Source of the DNA: Martelella mediterranea
GTDB taxonomy: Bacteria; Pseudomonadota; Alphaproteobacteria; Rhizobiales; Rhizobiaceae
Assembly: GCA_003001975.1 (NCBI GenBank)
Contig: PVUG01000004.1
Coordinates: 186,001 to 250,000 of the forward strand
Direction: 5' to 3'
Length of the DNA stretch: 64,000 nt
In this document: positions 19,786 to 28,808 of the stretch, piece by piece
Layout of the letters: each line of letters begins with the position of its first letter
Numbering within the stretch: the stretch's first letter is position 1
The notes under the pieces: generated by a model
Databases searched by the model: none
What the model was told of the DNA's origin: nothing
Seen by the model: only the letters and a program-made list of their open reading frames with translations
Made by a program: the position numbers and the translations under genes

Positions 19786-21846
19786 ATGGATAACAGCAAA
19801 GACCTCTTCGCCGACCTTTCAGGCAATAGCAAAAAGGCAGCCGACGAAACCGCGCCGCGCCGCGCCGCCCGCAAGGCGGCCGCGCCCAGTGCGGCAGCCG
19901 CCGCGCCGTCGGCGGACGGTGACTACGGTGCATCGTCGATCCGCGTGCTGGAAGGTCTCGAGCCGGTGCGCATGCGTCCCGGCATGTATATTGGCGGGAC
20001 CGACGAAAAGGCACTGCATCACCTGTTTGCCGAAGTCATCGACAACTCGATGGACGAGGCCGTGGCTGGCCATGCGGATTTCATCGAGGTGCATCTCGAT
20101 GCCGAAGGCAGGCTGACGGTGACCGATAACGGCCGCGGCATTCCGGTGGAAAACCACCCGCAGGTGCCGGGCAAATCGACCCTTGAAGTGATCATGACCA
20201 AGCTGCATGCCGGCGGCAAGTTCGACGGCAAGGCCTACGAGACCTCCGGCGGCCTGCATGGCGTCGGCGTCTCCGTGGTCAATGCGCTTTCCGATCTGAT
20301 GGAGGTCGAGGTTGCCCGCGAGCGCCGTCTCTACCGGCTGACCTTTTCGCGCGGCGTGCCGCAGGGCGAACTGCAGGACCTCGGCCCGATCCAGAACCGG
20401 CGCGGCACCCGTGTACGCTTCCATCCCGATGCGGACATCTTCGGGCCGCGTGCAAAGTTCGATCCGGCCCGCGTCATGCGCATGGCCCGCTCCAAGGCCT
20501 ATCTGTTCGGCGGCGTTGAAATCCGCTGGTCCTGCGATCCCGCGCTGGTCGAGGGCAATGAGGACGTGCCGGACAAGGCGGTGTTTCACTTCCCCGGCGG
20601 GCTGAAGGACTATCTGGCGGCAACCATCGGCAAGGATTTCACCGTCACCCGCGAAATCTTTGCCGGCAAGACGGAAAAGACCGGCGGTCATGGCGCGGTG
20701 GAATGGGCGGTGTCCTGGTATGGCGGCGACCCGAACGTCCACTCCTACTGCAACACCGTGCCGACCCCTGAAGGCGGCACGCATGAAGCCGGACTGCGCC
20801 AGGCGCTGATGCGCGGCCTGAAGAATTATGCCGAGATGATCGGCAACAAGCGCGGCGCCCAGATCACCACCGACGACGTGATGATCTCGGCCATCGGCAT
20901 GCTTTCCGTCTTCATCCGCGAGCCGGAATTCGTCGGCCAGACCAAGGACCGGCTGGCGACCGTCGAGGCCCAGCGCATCGTTGAAAACGCGCTGCGCGAC
21001 CCTTTCGATCTCTACCTTTCCGCCAATCCGATGGAAGCGGAAAAACTGCTCGACTGGGTGGTTGAACGCTCCGAAGAGCGGCTGCGCCGGCGCAAGGAGC
21101 GCGAGGTCAACCGCAAATCCGCCGTCAAGAAACTGCGCCTGCCCGGCAAGCTTGCCGACTGCTCGCAGAACACGGCCGGCGGAGCGGAACTGTTTCTGGT
21201 GGAGGGCGACTCGGCCGGCGGTTCGGCCAAGCAGGCGCGCAACCGCACCAATCAGGCGATCCTTCCGCTGCGCGGCAAGATCCTCAACGTGGCAAGCGCG
21301 GGCCGTGACAAGTTCACCTCCAACCAGCTGCTTGCCGACATGATCCAGGCGCTCGGTTGCGGCACGCGGACGAAATACCGCGAGGAAGACCTGCGCTACG
21401 AACGCATCATCATCATGACCGATGCCGACGTCGACGGCGCCCATATCGCCTCGCTGCTGATCACCTTCTTCTACAAGGAGATGCCGGAGCTGATCCGCCA
21501 GGGACATCTTTTCCTCGCCGTGCCGCCGCTCTACAAGATCACCCAGGGCGGCAAGACGGCCTATGCCCGCGACGACGCCCACCGGGCCGAGCTGATGGAG
21601 ACGATCTTCACCGGTCGCGGCAAGGTCGAGATCAGCCGCTTCAAGGGTCTTGGCGAAATGCTGCCCGCACAGCTGAAGGAAACCACGATGGACCCGAAAA
21701 AGCGCATGCTGCTGAGGGTCGATATCGACGCGGTCGATTTCGAGGGCACGAAAGTGGCCGTCGACGACCTGATGGGCACCAAGGCCGACGCCCGTTTCCG
21801 CTTCATTCAGGAAAACGCAGCTTTCGCGGAGAATCTGGATATCTAG
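19786..21846 (+). CDS. parE: DNA topoisomerase IV subunit B
   Basis: 686 residues. With ParC it unlinks daughter chromosomes. The first 45 residues are an Ala/Lys/Pro-rich extension common in alphaproteobacterial ParE. The GHKL ATPase follows: EVIDNSMDEAVAG, VTDNGRGIPV, GGLHGVGVSVVNALS. The Toprim domain has LVEGDSAGGSAKQARN and the metal-binding MTDADVDGAHI. The C-terminus (GEMLPAQLKETTMDPKKR) and the absence of the GyrB insert favour ParE over GyrB. The gene stands alone. Confidence 0.95.
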   Translation: MDNSKDLFADLSGNSKKAADETAPRRAARKAAAPSAAAAAPSADGDYGASSIRVLEGLEPVRMRPGMYIGGTDEKALHHLFAEVIDNSMDEAVAGHADFIEVHLDAEGRLTVTDNGRGIPVENHPQVPGKSTLEVIMTKLHAGGKFDGKAYETSGGLHGVGVSVVNALSDLMEVEVARERRLYRLTFSRGVPQGELQDLGPIQNRRGTRVRFHPDADIFGPRAKFDPARVMRMARSKAYLFGGVEIRWSCDPALVEGNEDVPDKAVFHFPGGLKDYLAATIGKDFTVTREIFAGKTEKTGGHGAVEWAVSWYGGDPNVHSYCNTVPTPEGGTHEAGLRQALMRGLKNYAEMIGNKRGAQITTDDVMISAIGMLSVFIREPEFVGQTKDRLATVEAQRIVENALRDPFDLYLSANPMEAEKLLDWVVERSEERLRRRKEREVNRKSAVKKLRLPGKLADCSQNTAGGAELFLVEGDSAGGSAKQARNRTNQAILPLRGKILNVASAGRDKFTSNQLLADMIQALGCGTRTKYREEDLRYERIIIMTDADVDGAHIASLLITFFYKEMPELIRQGHLFLAVPPLYKITQGGKTAYARDDAHRAELMETIFTGRGKVEISRFKGLGEMLPAQLKETTMDPKKRMLLRVDIDAVDFEGTKVAVDDLMGTKADARFRFIQENAAFAENLDI

Positions 21847-21886
21847 ATCACCGCGACGCCCGCCGTATTCGCTGGCCTTTAAAACA

Positions 21887-21916
21887 ATGCCCCACCGGAC
21901 GTTTCCGGCGGGGCAT
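21887..21916 (+). terminator. GC-rich hairpin after parE, likely terminator
   Basis: Stem GCCCCACCGG / CCGGCGGGGC (one mismatch) around loop ACGTTT, 40 bp after the stop; the T-run is missing. A diverged copy of this same 30-base unit lies at 22130-22159. Confidence 0.55.
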
Positions 21917-21982
21917 ACAGACTGCTGACAAACCAAAGGACGTGCACGTCACGTTATAGCCTCCGCCAGCCGTCCCAGAGGG

Positions 21983-22096
21983 GTCATGCTCGGACGTGAT
22001 CCGAGCATCCATTCCACTCAGCCCTTTGATAAGAAAGAGTTTGAAGAAAGCCTACATCGTGTGGCCCTGGATCCTCGGGTCAAGCCCGAGGATGAC
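21983..22096. repeat. Pair of inverted palindromic elements
   Basis: Left copy 21983-22011 and right copy 22068-22096 (reverse complement) agree at about 24 of 29 positions. Each folds into a 9-bp stem with a 5-nt loop: ATGCTCGGA/TCCGAGCAT (21986-21994/22000-22008) and ATCCTCGGG/CCCGAGGAT (22071-22079/22085-22093). Differences in the stems are compensatory (G-C to C-G, A-T to G-C), so structure is kept. Palindromes of this look are common between genes in alphaproteobacteria; I cannot assign a named family. Confidence 0.75.
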
Positions 22097-22129
22097 ACTG
22101 AGTGAGGGGCAGCTTTGTCGACAAACTCA

Positions 22130-22163
22130 ATGCCTCGCCGGACGTTTTCGGCAGAGCATTTTT
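22130..22163 (+). repeat. Second, diverged copy of the parE-terminator hairpin unit
   Basis: Thirty bases matching 21887-21916 at 25 positions, in the same direction, followed by TTTTT. Its stem is less perfect. The two copies flank the inverted palindromes, giving a composite element of about 275 bp. The remaining 200 bp to the patatin gene are AT-richer and hold only its promoter region. Confidence 0.6.
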
Positions 22164-22360
22164 GTAAGCAGCGCTTTCTCCAGCAAAACTAAGGAATAAT
22201 TTTTCACATAAATTTCATAAAGTTAAGCAAAGGCATTCATACACTCAGCACTAAACTTCATGCACAGGATTAACGCTAATTGCTGCGCGCCGGCGCCTTT
22301 GCTTGCCTGCCCGCACCCGGCCAATTATAGTCCCTTCACTCCTTCAAGCGGAACGGTGTC

Positions 22361-23302
22361 ATGGTTCAACGTCGAAACTTCCTGCTTGCAGCAGGCGCCG
22401 GCCTGCTCGCCGGTAGTGCGCACGCGCAAACGCGCTCGTCGGAGGAGCCCTCCATGGCCGACACATCTGCCGCCCCCCTGCAAAACAGGGACGGCCTTGC
22501 GCTGGCGCTGGGCGGCGGTGCAGCCAAGGCCTTTGCCCATATCCCCTATCTGGAAAGTCTGGATGAGCTCGGCGTGCGGCCTAGGGAAGTCGCCGGCACC
22601 TCCATGGGATCAATCCTCGGCGCGCTCTACTGCGACGGTATGAGCGGGCGGGAAATCCGTGAATTCATCGTCGATCTCTTCACGCGGAAACAGTCGCTGC
22701 TGAAACGGCTGCTGATCGATACCGGCGACACCTGGAGTTCTCTGATCAACATTTTCCGGCCTGCCGTCGTGGAACCGGAGGTGCTGTTTGCAGCACTTTT
22801 TCCCGAGGGCATGGCGCAGGATTTTGCCGGTCTCGAAACTCCGCTGACCATCGTCGCAACCGATTTCTATCGCCAGAACGAATATGTGATGCGCGAGGGA
22901 CCGCTTCTGTCGGCGATCTCGGCATCGTCCTGTCTGCCCGTGCTGCTCACGCCGGTGCGCCGCGACGGCCGCGTGCTGATCGATGGCGGTTTCGTCAACC
23001 CGACCCCGTTCGATCTTCTGGACAAGGCGCGCTATTTCACGATCGCGATTGATGTGACCGGCACAGATGCCGAAGATACCGGCGAAATTCCCGGATCATT
23101 CGAGACCTGGGCCGGTTCGTTCAGCATCACCCAGAGTTCCATTGTCGCCGAAAAGGTCAAATGCGCGCGGCCCGATCTCTTCATTGCCCCGGATGTCGGT
23201 CGTTTCAACACGATGGACTTCTTCGCAGTCGAGGATATCCTCGCCGCCGCCTCGGCCGATCAGGATGCGTTCAAACGCCGAATTGAAAATATAATTCAAT
23301 AA
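22361..23302 (+). CDS. Patatin-like phospholipase family protein
   Basis: 313 residues. The N-terminus VQRRNFLLAAGAGLLAGSAHAQ looks like a twin-arginine signal, so the enzyme is probably exported. The patatin domain starts at LALALGGGAAKAFAHIPYL (oxyanion hole; family GGGxxRG reads GGGAAKA, with Lys for Arg), then the nucleophile elbow GTSMG (Ser near residue 87) and the Asp of DGGFVNPTP. Family members hydrolyse acyl esters of phospholipids. The next gene, a membrane alpha/beta hydrolase, starts 5 bp after its stop, so the two are an operon. Confidence 0.88.
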   Translation: MVQRRNFLLAAGAGLLAGSAHAQTRSSEEPSMADTSAAPLQNRDGLALALGGGAAKAFAHIPYLESLDELGVRPREVAGTSMGSILGALYCDGMSGREIREFIVDLFTRKQSLLKRLLIDTGDTWSSLINIFRPAVVEPEVLFAALFPEGMAQDFAGLETPLTIVATDFYRQNEYVMREGPLLSAISASSCLPVLLTPVRRDGRVLIDGGFVNPTPFDLLDKARYFTIAIDVTGTDAEDTGEIPGSFETWAGSFSITQSSIVAEKVKCARPDLFIAPDVGRFNTMDFFAVEDILAAASADQDAFKRRIENIIQ

Positions 23303-23307
23303 AATAG

Positions 23308-25011
23308 ATGGTTAATTTGAGAGACGACACGAACAGTATGGAACATCAAGGGCATGCCGGCAGCCGGTGGTACAGCATCAGCGTTTTTGCGCTTTCGCTC
23401 GGCCTCGTTTTATTCGCAGCCTCGCTGACGCCCTCGCTGATCCCGCGCGGTCCCGTGCTGCAGGGCGCGCTGGCCGGACTGGTCATGGCGCTCGGCTACA
23501 TGATCGGGCGGTTTCTGCTGTCGCTCTGGCGCGGCCTGCAGATCCCCGAACCTTCCGGAAAGTGGAGCACCATCGCGCGGGCAATCTGTCTGGGTGCTGC
23601 CCTTGTTCTGCTCGTCTTCTGCCTGTCGAAATCCATGGAGTGGCAGAATTCCGTGCGTGTCCGCGTCGATATGGATCTGCTTGAAGGCGGCGGCGTCATT
23701 GCCGTTCTGGCAACCGGTCTTGCGCTGTTTTGCGTGCTGTTCCTGATCGGCGCGCTGTTCCAGTCTGCCTTCGACGCGCTCAGGCGGCGCCTCTATCGCG
23801 TCATCCCCCCGCGTGTTGCCAATCTGCTTGGCCTGGTCATCGTGCTTCTGGTCGTCTTCGTCGCCTCGCGCGACTGGATGCTGCCCTCGGCCATCGAGTT
23901 CCTTGATGAGACCTACGAGACAGCGCAGGACCTGTTTGAAACCGCCCCGCCTGCGCCGACAGATAGCTTTATCGCCGGCGGCCCGGGATCGCTGGTCGAC
24001 TGGGAGGCGATGGGCCAGCCGGGACGCAATTTCGTGACCAGCGCACCGTCGGCCGCTGCGATCGAAACCTTCAGTGGCGCCCCCGCCGAACGCCCGATCC
24101 GCGTCTATGTCGGCCGCTCACAGGACGACGACCCGAAGGAACGGGCAAAAATCGCGCTGGAAGAACTGAAGCGCCTGAATGCCTTCGACCGCAAGATCCT
24201 GCTGATCGCAAGCCCCACGGGCACAGGCTGGCTCGATCCCGGTGCCCACGATACGTTGGAATTCATGCAGAACGGCGATGTCGCGACCGTGGCCGTGCAG
24301 TATTCCTTCCTGCAATCGCCGCTGGCGCTGATTTTCGAAACCGATACCGGGCTGGAACAGGCGAGCGCGACCATGGAAGAGGTCTATCGCTACTGGCGCA
24401 CCCTGCCTGAAGACAGCCGGCCGGAACTCTATATGCACGGCATCAGCCTGGGCGCATGGTCGTCGATGCATGCGTTCAACGTGTTCCAGATGCTGGACAA
24501 GCCGATTGCCGGCGCCGTGTGGGCCGGACCGCCCTTCCCGTCATATCTGTGGCGGCAGACGGTGGCCGCGCGCAATGCGGGAACGCCCTATGTCCTGCCG
24601 GTCATCCAGGATGGCGAGGTCGTACGTTTTTCCTCGCAGTTCCGCAAACCGGCGCAAAGCGGCGGCGAATGGGGTCGAATCAGAATCAATTTTCTTCAGT
24701 ATGCCTCTGATCCGATTGTGTTTTTCGAACCTGATTCCGGTTTCCGCCAACCGGAATGGATGAAGGAGCCGCCCGCCCCCGACGTCTCGCCGGACCTGCG
24801 CTTCGTACCGGTCGTGACCCAGTTCCAGCTCGCCCTCGACATGGCGCTTTCCAAGGCGCTGCCGGGCGGTTTCGGGCATAATTACCTTGCACGCGACTAT
24901 ATCGATGCCTGGGTTGCCGTTTCCAATCCCGAAGACTGGAGCCCTTCAAGGACTCAGGCTCTCAAGGCCATCTGCAATCTCGGCAAGGATACCGGCTGCG
25001 CTGTGGAATAG
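23308..25011 (+). CDS. Membrane alpha/beta hydrolase (Abhydrolase_9 family)
   Basis: 567 residues; ATG 23338 (MEHQGHAGSRW) is an alternative start. Residues about 25-195 hold four to five membrane helices (the Abhydrolase_9 N-terminal region, starting FAASLTPSLIPRGPVLQG). From about residue 245 (FVTSAPSAAAIETF) the catalytic part follows, with the nucleophile elbow HGISLGAWSS near residue 380 and RDYIDAWVAVSNPEDWS at the end. The family is common in actinobacteria and proteobacteria and has no agreed substrate. It is co-transcribed with the patatin-like enzyme, suggesting joint action on lipids or esters at the inner membrane (inference). Confidence 0.88.
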   Translation: MVNLRDDTNSMEHQGHAGSRWYSISVFALSLGLVLFAASLTPSLIPRGPVLQGALAGLVMALGYMIGRFLLSLWRGLQIPEPSGKWSTIARAICLGAALVLLVFCLSKSMEWQNSVRVRVDMDLLEGGGVIAVLATGLALFCVLFLIGALFQSAFDALRRRLYRVIPPRVANLLGLVIVLLVVFVASRDWMLPSAIEFLDETYETAQDLFETAPPAPTDSFIAGGPGSLVDWEAMGQPGRNFVTSAPSAAAIETFSGAPAERPIRVYVGRSQDDDPKERAKIALEELKRLNAFDRKILLIASPTGTGWLDPGAHDTLEFMQNGDVATVAVQYSFLQSPLALIFETDTGLEQASATMEEVYRYWRTLPEDSRPELYMHGISLGAWSSMHAFNVFQMLDKPIAGAVWAGPPFPSYLWRQTVAARNAGTPYVLPVIQDGEVVRFSSQFRKPAQSGGEWGRIRINFLQYASDPIVFFEPDSGFRQPEWMKEPPAPDVSPDLRFVPVVTQFQLALDMALSKALPGGFGHNYLARDYIDAWVAVSNPEDWSPSRTQALKAICNLGKDTGCAVE

Positions 25012-25174
25012 CGCGTGATTGCCGAAAAGCGTCATGAAACTGCGTGTTTTCGGTCACACTTGTCAGGCCAAACGATGTGGTATCGCGATTGTGACCGGGC
25101 GACGCTATCAAGCTGGAACTCGCTCGGCTAAAAGCCGTTGATGAATGGATTATTCTACAAAACAAGAGGCTTGA

Positions 25175-25876
25175 ATGCTCGTTGACAAAACGATGTCGCG
25201 CCGAACCTTCCTTCTCGGCGCCGTTTCGACCACCACTCTTCTGGCCGGCTGCGTCAGTCAGTATCCCGATCAACCTTCCGTACCGCGGTCTCCCCGTGTT
25301 GAGGGATCGCCCTACACCGTGGCCGAACTCACCGAAATGTATGGCCCGCTGGAAGACAACGGCTACATGATTCCGGCCGTGCCGTGGCAGCAGATCGACC
25401 CGATGTATTACCGCCAGCGCGTTCCCGATCCGACTGGCGAAGCGCCCGGAACAGTGGTTGTCGATACGCCGAACAGGTTCCTCTACCTTGTCGGGGAAGA
25501 CGGCACCGCCATGCGTTACGGTGTCGGCATTGGCCGCGCCGGTTTCTCCTGGGGCGGCAATGGCGTGATCAAGTGGAAGCAGGAATGGCCGAAATGGTTC
25601 CCGCCGAAGGAAATGATCGAACGCGATCCGAAGCTTGAGGAATATTCCAACGAGAATGGCGGCATGGAGCCGGGGCTGATGAACCCGCTCGGCGCCCGCG
25701 CCCTCTATATCTTCGAAAACGGCAAGGACACGCTTTACCGCGTCCACGGCAACCCCGACTGGACCTCGATCGGCAAGGCCGTTTCCTCGGGCTGCATCCG
25801 CATGCTCAATCAGGATGTGATCGATCTTTATAACCGGGTCAACAATCTCCCGGCACCGATCGTCGTCTACCAGTAA
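25175..25876 (+). CDS. L,D-transpeptidase (YkuD domain), exported lipoprotein-like
   Basis: 233 residues. The N-terminus SRRTFLLGAVSTTTLLAGC combines a twin-arginine-like motif with a lipobox (LAGC), so the protein may be lipid-anchored. The YkuD domain spans about 90-232: GTVVVDTPNRFLYLV at its start and the catalytic segment YRVHGNPDWTSIGKAVSSGCIRM, holding His and the nucleophilic Cys. Family members make 3-3 cross-links in peptidoglycan or attach proteins to it; Rhizobiales carry many copies, linked to their polar growth. It has its own leader and stands alone. Confidence 0.93.
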   Translation: MLVDKTMSRRTFLLGAVSTTTLLAGCVSQYPDQPSVPRSPRVEGSPYTVAELTEMYGPLEDNGYMIPAVPWQQIDPMYYRQRVPDPTGEAPGTVVVDTPNRFLYLVGEDGTAMRYGVGIGRAGFSWGGNGVIKWKQEWPKWFPPKEMIERDPKLEEYSNENGGMEPGLMNPLGARALYIFENGKDTLYRVHGNPDWTSIGKAVSSGCIRMLNQDVIDLYNRVNNLPAPIVVYQ

Positions 25877-25889
25877 CAAGACCGGCAGC

Positions 25890-25915
25890 GGCCCCGCCTT
25901 TGCGCGGGGCCCCTT
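25890..25915 (+). terminator. Possible terminator after the L,D-transpeptidase gene
   Basis: Stem GGCCCCGC (25890-25897) / GCGGGGCC (25904-25911), 6-nt loop, weak tail CCTTCC. It lies 14 bp after the stop. Confidence 0.5.
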
Positions 25916-26120
25916 CCCGGACTGCAATTTCCCGGACGGCAATGGTTTTCGGCCTGTGACCCGGTGTCGTGATCGCGTCATTGCGCCTGTCTGCTTTGCC
26001 GCCTATTTTCAACCGTGATCCTTGAAGCCGGAACACGTCAACAATCCCTTCCGGACGGATCATTTCCAAAACAGATGAGCGTCGGCGGCATGACCGTCGC
26101 GCTGCGGCAAGGAGATTTTC

Positions 26121-26687
26121 ATGAAGCTCAACATTATCATCGGCAGCACCCGGCCCGGCCGTGTTGGCCCAACCATTGCCAAATGGGTTGGCGATTTTGC
26201 CCGCGAACACGGTCAGTTCGAGATCGAGGTCGTCGACCTCGACGATTTCAACCTGCCGCTGCTCGACGAGCCCAAGCATCCGCGCATGCAGGACTATCAG
26301 CATGAGCATACGCGCAAGTGGAGCGAAAGCGTCGATTCCGCCGATGCATTCATTTTCGTGACCCCGGAATACAGCTACTTCGCCCCCGCCTCGCTGGTGA
26401 ATGCACTGCAGGTGCTCTCCAAGGAGTGGGGCTACAAGCCGGCCGGCGTTGTCAGCTATGGCGGCGTTTCGGGCGGCCTGCGCTCGGCCCAGGAACTGCG
26501 CATGCTGATCGCCAATCTGAACGCTCATCCGCTGCCCAACGTCGTTCCGATTCCCTTCTTCCCGAAATCCATCAACGATGACGGCGTCTTTCAGCCGAAC
26601 GATGAAATGAAGGCCGGCATGACCGGACTTCTCGACGAGCTTGTCAAATGGTCCGGCCCGCTTGCCGACATGCGCAAGTCGTCCTGA
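26121..26687 (+). CDS. NAD(P)H-dependent FMN reductase (flavodoxin-like)
   Basis: 188 residues with AAGGAG before ATG 26121. The N-terminal IIIGSTRPGRVGPTIAKWV is the phosphate-binding loop of FMN-reductase/azoreductase-type flavoproteins, and VTPEYSYFAPASLVNAL is the second flavin contact (family PEYN). Such enzymes reduce quinones, azo dyes or chromate in the test tube. The physiological substrate is unknown. Stands alone. Confidence 0.92.
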   Translation: MKLNIIIGSTRPGRVGPTIAKWVGDFAREHGQFEIEVVDLDDFNLPLLDEPKHPRMQDYQHEHTRKWSESVDSADAFIFVTPEYSYFAPASLVNALQVLSKEWGYKPAGVVSYGGVSGGLRSAQELRMLIANLNAHPLPNVVPIPFFPKSINDDGVFQPNDEMKAGMTGLLDELVKWSGPLADMRKSS

Positions 26688-26848
26688 CCCTTTTCGCCGG
26701 GCGGGCATCCCCTGCCCGGCGCCCTTTCGGCAAGCCTTATGCCGTAAAACTGTCATATTAGAAGTGGAAAGGCGTTAAACGCCGTTTCCAGGCGGCCAAT
26801 AGTCAGTCATCCTGCTTAACTGTGGGAGACCCGGTTGGAGGAATGACG

Positions 26849-27523
26849 ATGGACATTCGCCGCATGAAAGTCTGGCTGCTCGGCACAAAGGCAGACAACC
26901 CGCTGCCGTTCGATCCGCAACACGCTCGCCCCGACTGTCTGTGTCTTCATGCCAAAGGCGAGGAACGGCTTTCCGAGCGCATCGCATCGCTGCGCAGCCT
27001 CCTTCCATCGCTACCGATCTTCCTGATCTGCGAACCGATCTCCCAGGCCTACAATATCGATGATTTTTCGAGAGCCGCACGCGCGGCACCCGACGGCATA
27101 ATCTTGCGCGGTGTCGAAAGCGCCGCGCGTATCCAGATGGCCGAAACCCTTTTGCGGGTCGTGGAAGCGCGCGAAAATCTGGACGAAGGCGCCATCGCGC
27201 TGATTGCCATGATCGGCGACAATGGCGGCGGGCTTCTCAATGCCCGTCATTTTCTTCACCGGCATGGCCGCCTGATCGCGCTTGGCTATGACGGTGATGC
27301 ACTCGATCACGGGGACGGCGCAATCGCCCGCCATGGCGCGGTGGCAACCATGCTCGCTGCGCGCAATCTCGGCATTCCCGCCATCGATTTCAGCGCCACC
27401 CGATCCCCGACAGAAGCCTTCGAAACCTCCTGCCATCAGGCAGCGCGGACGGGCTTTGCCGGCAAGCTGACCGAAAACCCCGAGCATATCGGCATTATCA
27501 AGAGTGCGTTCGGCACGGCCTGA
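26849..27523 (+). CDS. Degenerate CitE/HpcH-like aldolase-fold protein
   Basis: 225 residues from ATG 26849, which has GGAGGA six bases before; an ATG at 26843 and GTG at 26822 are in frame but less well placed. The order of segments follows the CitE/HpcH fold: PDGIILRGVESAARIQMAETL matches the family KVESAEDV strand, and GFAGKLTENPEHIGIIKSAF matches GFDGKxxIHPxQI. Key residues are lost: the metal-binding Glu of the IETxxG strand is missing (LIAMIGDNGGGLL) and the HP of IHPxQI is NP. It is thus probably not a lyase, and may be a pseudo-enzyme or have a changed reaction. No citrate-lyase or CoA-ester genes adjoin. Confidence 0.6.
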   Translation: MDIRRMKVWLLGTKADNPLPFDPQHARPDCLCLHAKGEERLSERIASLRSLLPSLPIFLICEPISQAYNIDDFSRAARAAPDGIILRGVESAARIQMAETLLRVVEARENLDEGAIALIAMIGDNGGGLLNARHFLHRHGRLIALGYDGDALDHGDGAIARHGAVATMLAARNLGIPAIDFSATRSPTEAFETSCHQAARTGFAGKLTENPEHIGIIKSAFGTA

Positions 27524-27527
27524 TGCG

Positions 27528-28130
27528 CTAACCCGGCCGTTTCATTTCGAAGACATCGCCGCCGTCGCAGTAGTCGCGATAGCCCATGCGCGCGACCGGC
27601 CGCACTCCGGCCATATCGAGACGGCCATCGGCCGTGATGGCCTCATCCTTTATGTGGATGGCAACCACCTGACCGAACACCAGACGGCTTTCCGTTTCCG
27701 CGCCGTCGAGCGTCGGCGGCTTCATGATCGCGGTCATCCGGCATTCCAGCACCGCATAGGCCTCCCCGACAAAGGGAGCCTCGACAAGCCGGCCCGTGAC
27801 CGGCGTAAGGCCGGCCGTCTCGAATTCGCTGACGCCATGGGCAAGCGAGGCCGATGTGAGGTTCATCTTCTCAGCGAGGTCCCGGCTGACCATGTTTGCG
27901 GTGAACACCCCCGTTTCGGCGATATTCTCCAGGCTGTCCTTCGGGCTGTCGGACGAAAACATGATGATTTTCGGTTTCGTCGAAACGGCGTTGAAAAACG
28001 AATAGGGCGCGAGATTATCGCGCCCCTGACGACTGCGTGAACCGATCCAGCCGATCGGCCGCGGCGAGACGATCGCCTTGAACGGATCATGCGCCAGCCC
28101 GTGTTCGTTGCGGTCGGCCGTATAGAACAT
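27528..28130 (-). CDS. Flavin reductase family protein (DIM6/NTAB-like)
   Basis: 200 residues starting MFYTADRNEHGLAHDPFKAIVSPRPIGWIGS, the usual opening of this flavoprotein group; NLAPYSFFNAVSTKPKIIMFSS binds FMN. The start is one base after the nitroreductase stop, so the two genes are translationally coupled. The group reduces flavins or binds FMN for a partner; here the neighbour nitroreductase is itself an FMN enzyme, suggesting paired detoxification of a nitro or quinone compound (inference). It ends 4 bp from the convergent CitE-like gene. Confidence 0.88.
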   Translation of the reverse strand: MFYTADRNEHGLAHDPFKAIVSPRPIGWIGSRSRQGRDNLAPYSFFNAVSTKPKIIMFSSDSPKDSLENIAETGVFTANMVSRDLAEKMNLTSASLAHGVSEFETAGLTPVTGRLVEAPFVGEAYAVLECRMTAIMKPPTLDGAETESRLVFGQVVAIHIKDEAITADGRLDMAGVRPVARMGYRDYCDGGDVFEMKRPG

Positions 28131-28131
28131 C

Positions 28132-28716
28132 TCAAAGCTCTCCGCGCCAGGTCACCACGTCCGAAAGCTCCGGGCGAACGCGCTCGAACGGCTCTTCGGT
28201 GCGGGTGCCGATATGGACCAATCCGACAACCCGTTCGCCGGGTTCGACGCCGAGCGCCGGAAGGCTGCGTTCGTCAAAGGCGTACCATTCGGTCAGCCAG
28301 GTCGCCCCGTAGCCAAATGCGTTGGCGGCAGCGACCAGATTGTAGCAGGCCGCAGCCGACGACATGATCTGCTCCCATTCGGGGATCTTGGGATGAACGG
28401 CAGCGCGGCTGATAACGCCAACGACGATCGGGGCACGGGTCAACCGTTCGCGCTCGAGCTTGAGCCGGGCGTCCGACGCGTCAGGATTGTCCGACCGGGT
28501 GATCGCCTCAAGCGCCTCCCCGACCTTGGCACGCGCGTCACCGGCATAGACAATAAACCGCCAGGGCGCGAGTTTGCCGTGATCCGGCACCCGGGCGGCA
28601 ATGGTCAGGATTTCCTCCAGTTCCGCGCGACCGGGGCCGGGTTCACTCAACTTCAGAACCGGTGTCGAACGGCGGGTCTTCAAAAAATCGACAACAGCTT
28701 CGTTTTTCACGTTCAA
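28132..28716 (-). CDS. Nitroreductase family protein (YdjA-like)
   Basis: 194 residues. KTRRSTPVLKLSEPGPGRAELEEILTIAARVPDHGKLAPWRF is the FMN-binding opening of the small YdjA-type nitroreductases; GYGATWLTEWYAFDERSLPALG and RVVGLVHIG are typical of the C-terminal half. Such enzymes reduce nitro-aromatics or enones with NAD(P)H as dimers. First gene of a two-gene unit with the flavin reductase downstream; the promoter lies in the 90 bp shared with the divergent exported-protein gene. Confidence 0.92.
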   Translation of the reverse strand: MNVKNEAVVDFLKTRRSTPVLKLSEPGPGRAELEEILTIAARVPDHGKLAPWRFIVYAGDARAKVGEALEAITRSDNPDASDARLKLERERLTRAPIVVGVISRAAVHPKIPEWEQIMSSAAACYNLVAAANAFGYGATWLTEWYAFDERSLPALGVEPGERVVGLVHIGTRTEEPFERVRPELSDVVTWRGEL

Positions 28717-28808
28717 GGCAAACCTCTTATTCTCGAAAACACGACCCCTCCCCTTGAAAAGGCCACGAAATTCAGGTCACAACACAAATCAGCATCTGGA
28801 GTGAACGC

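Noticed and set aside
19819-21936. 705-residue frame antisense to parE
   Set aside because: Mirror of a high-GC gene; no family motif, and parE shows all its domains.
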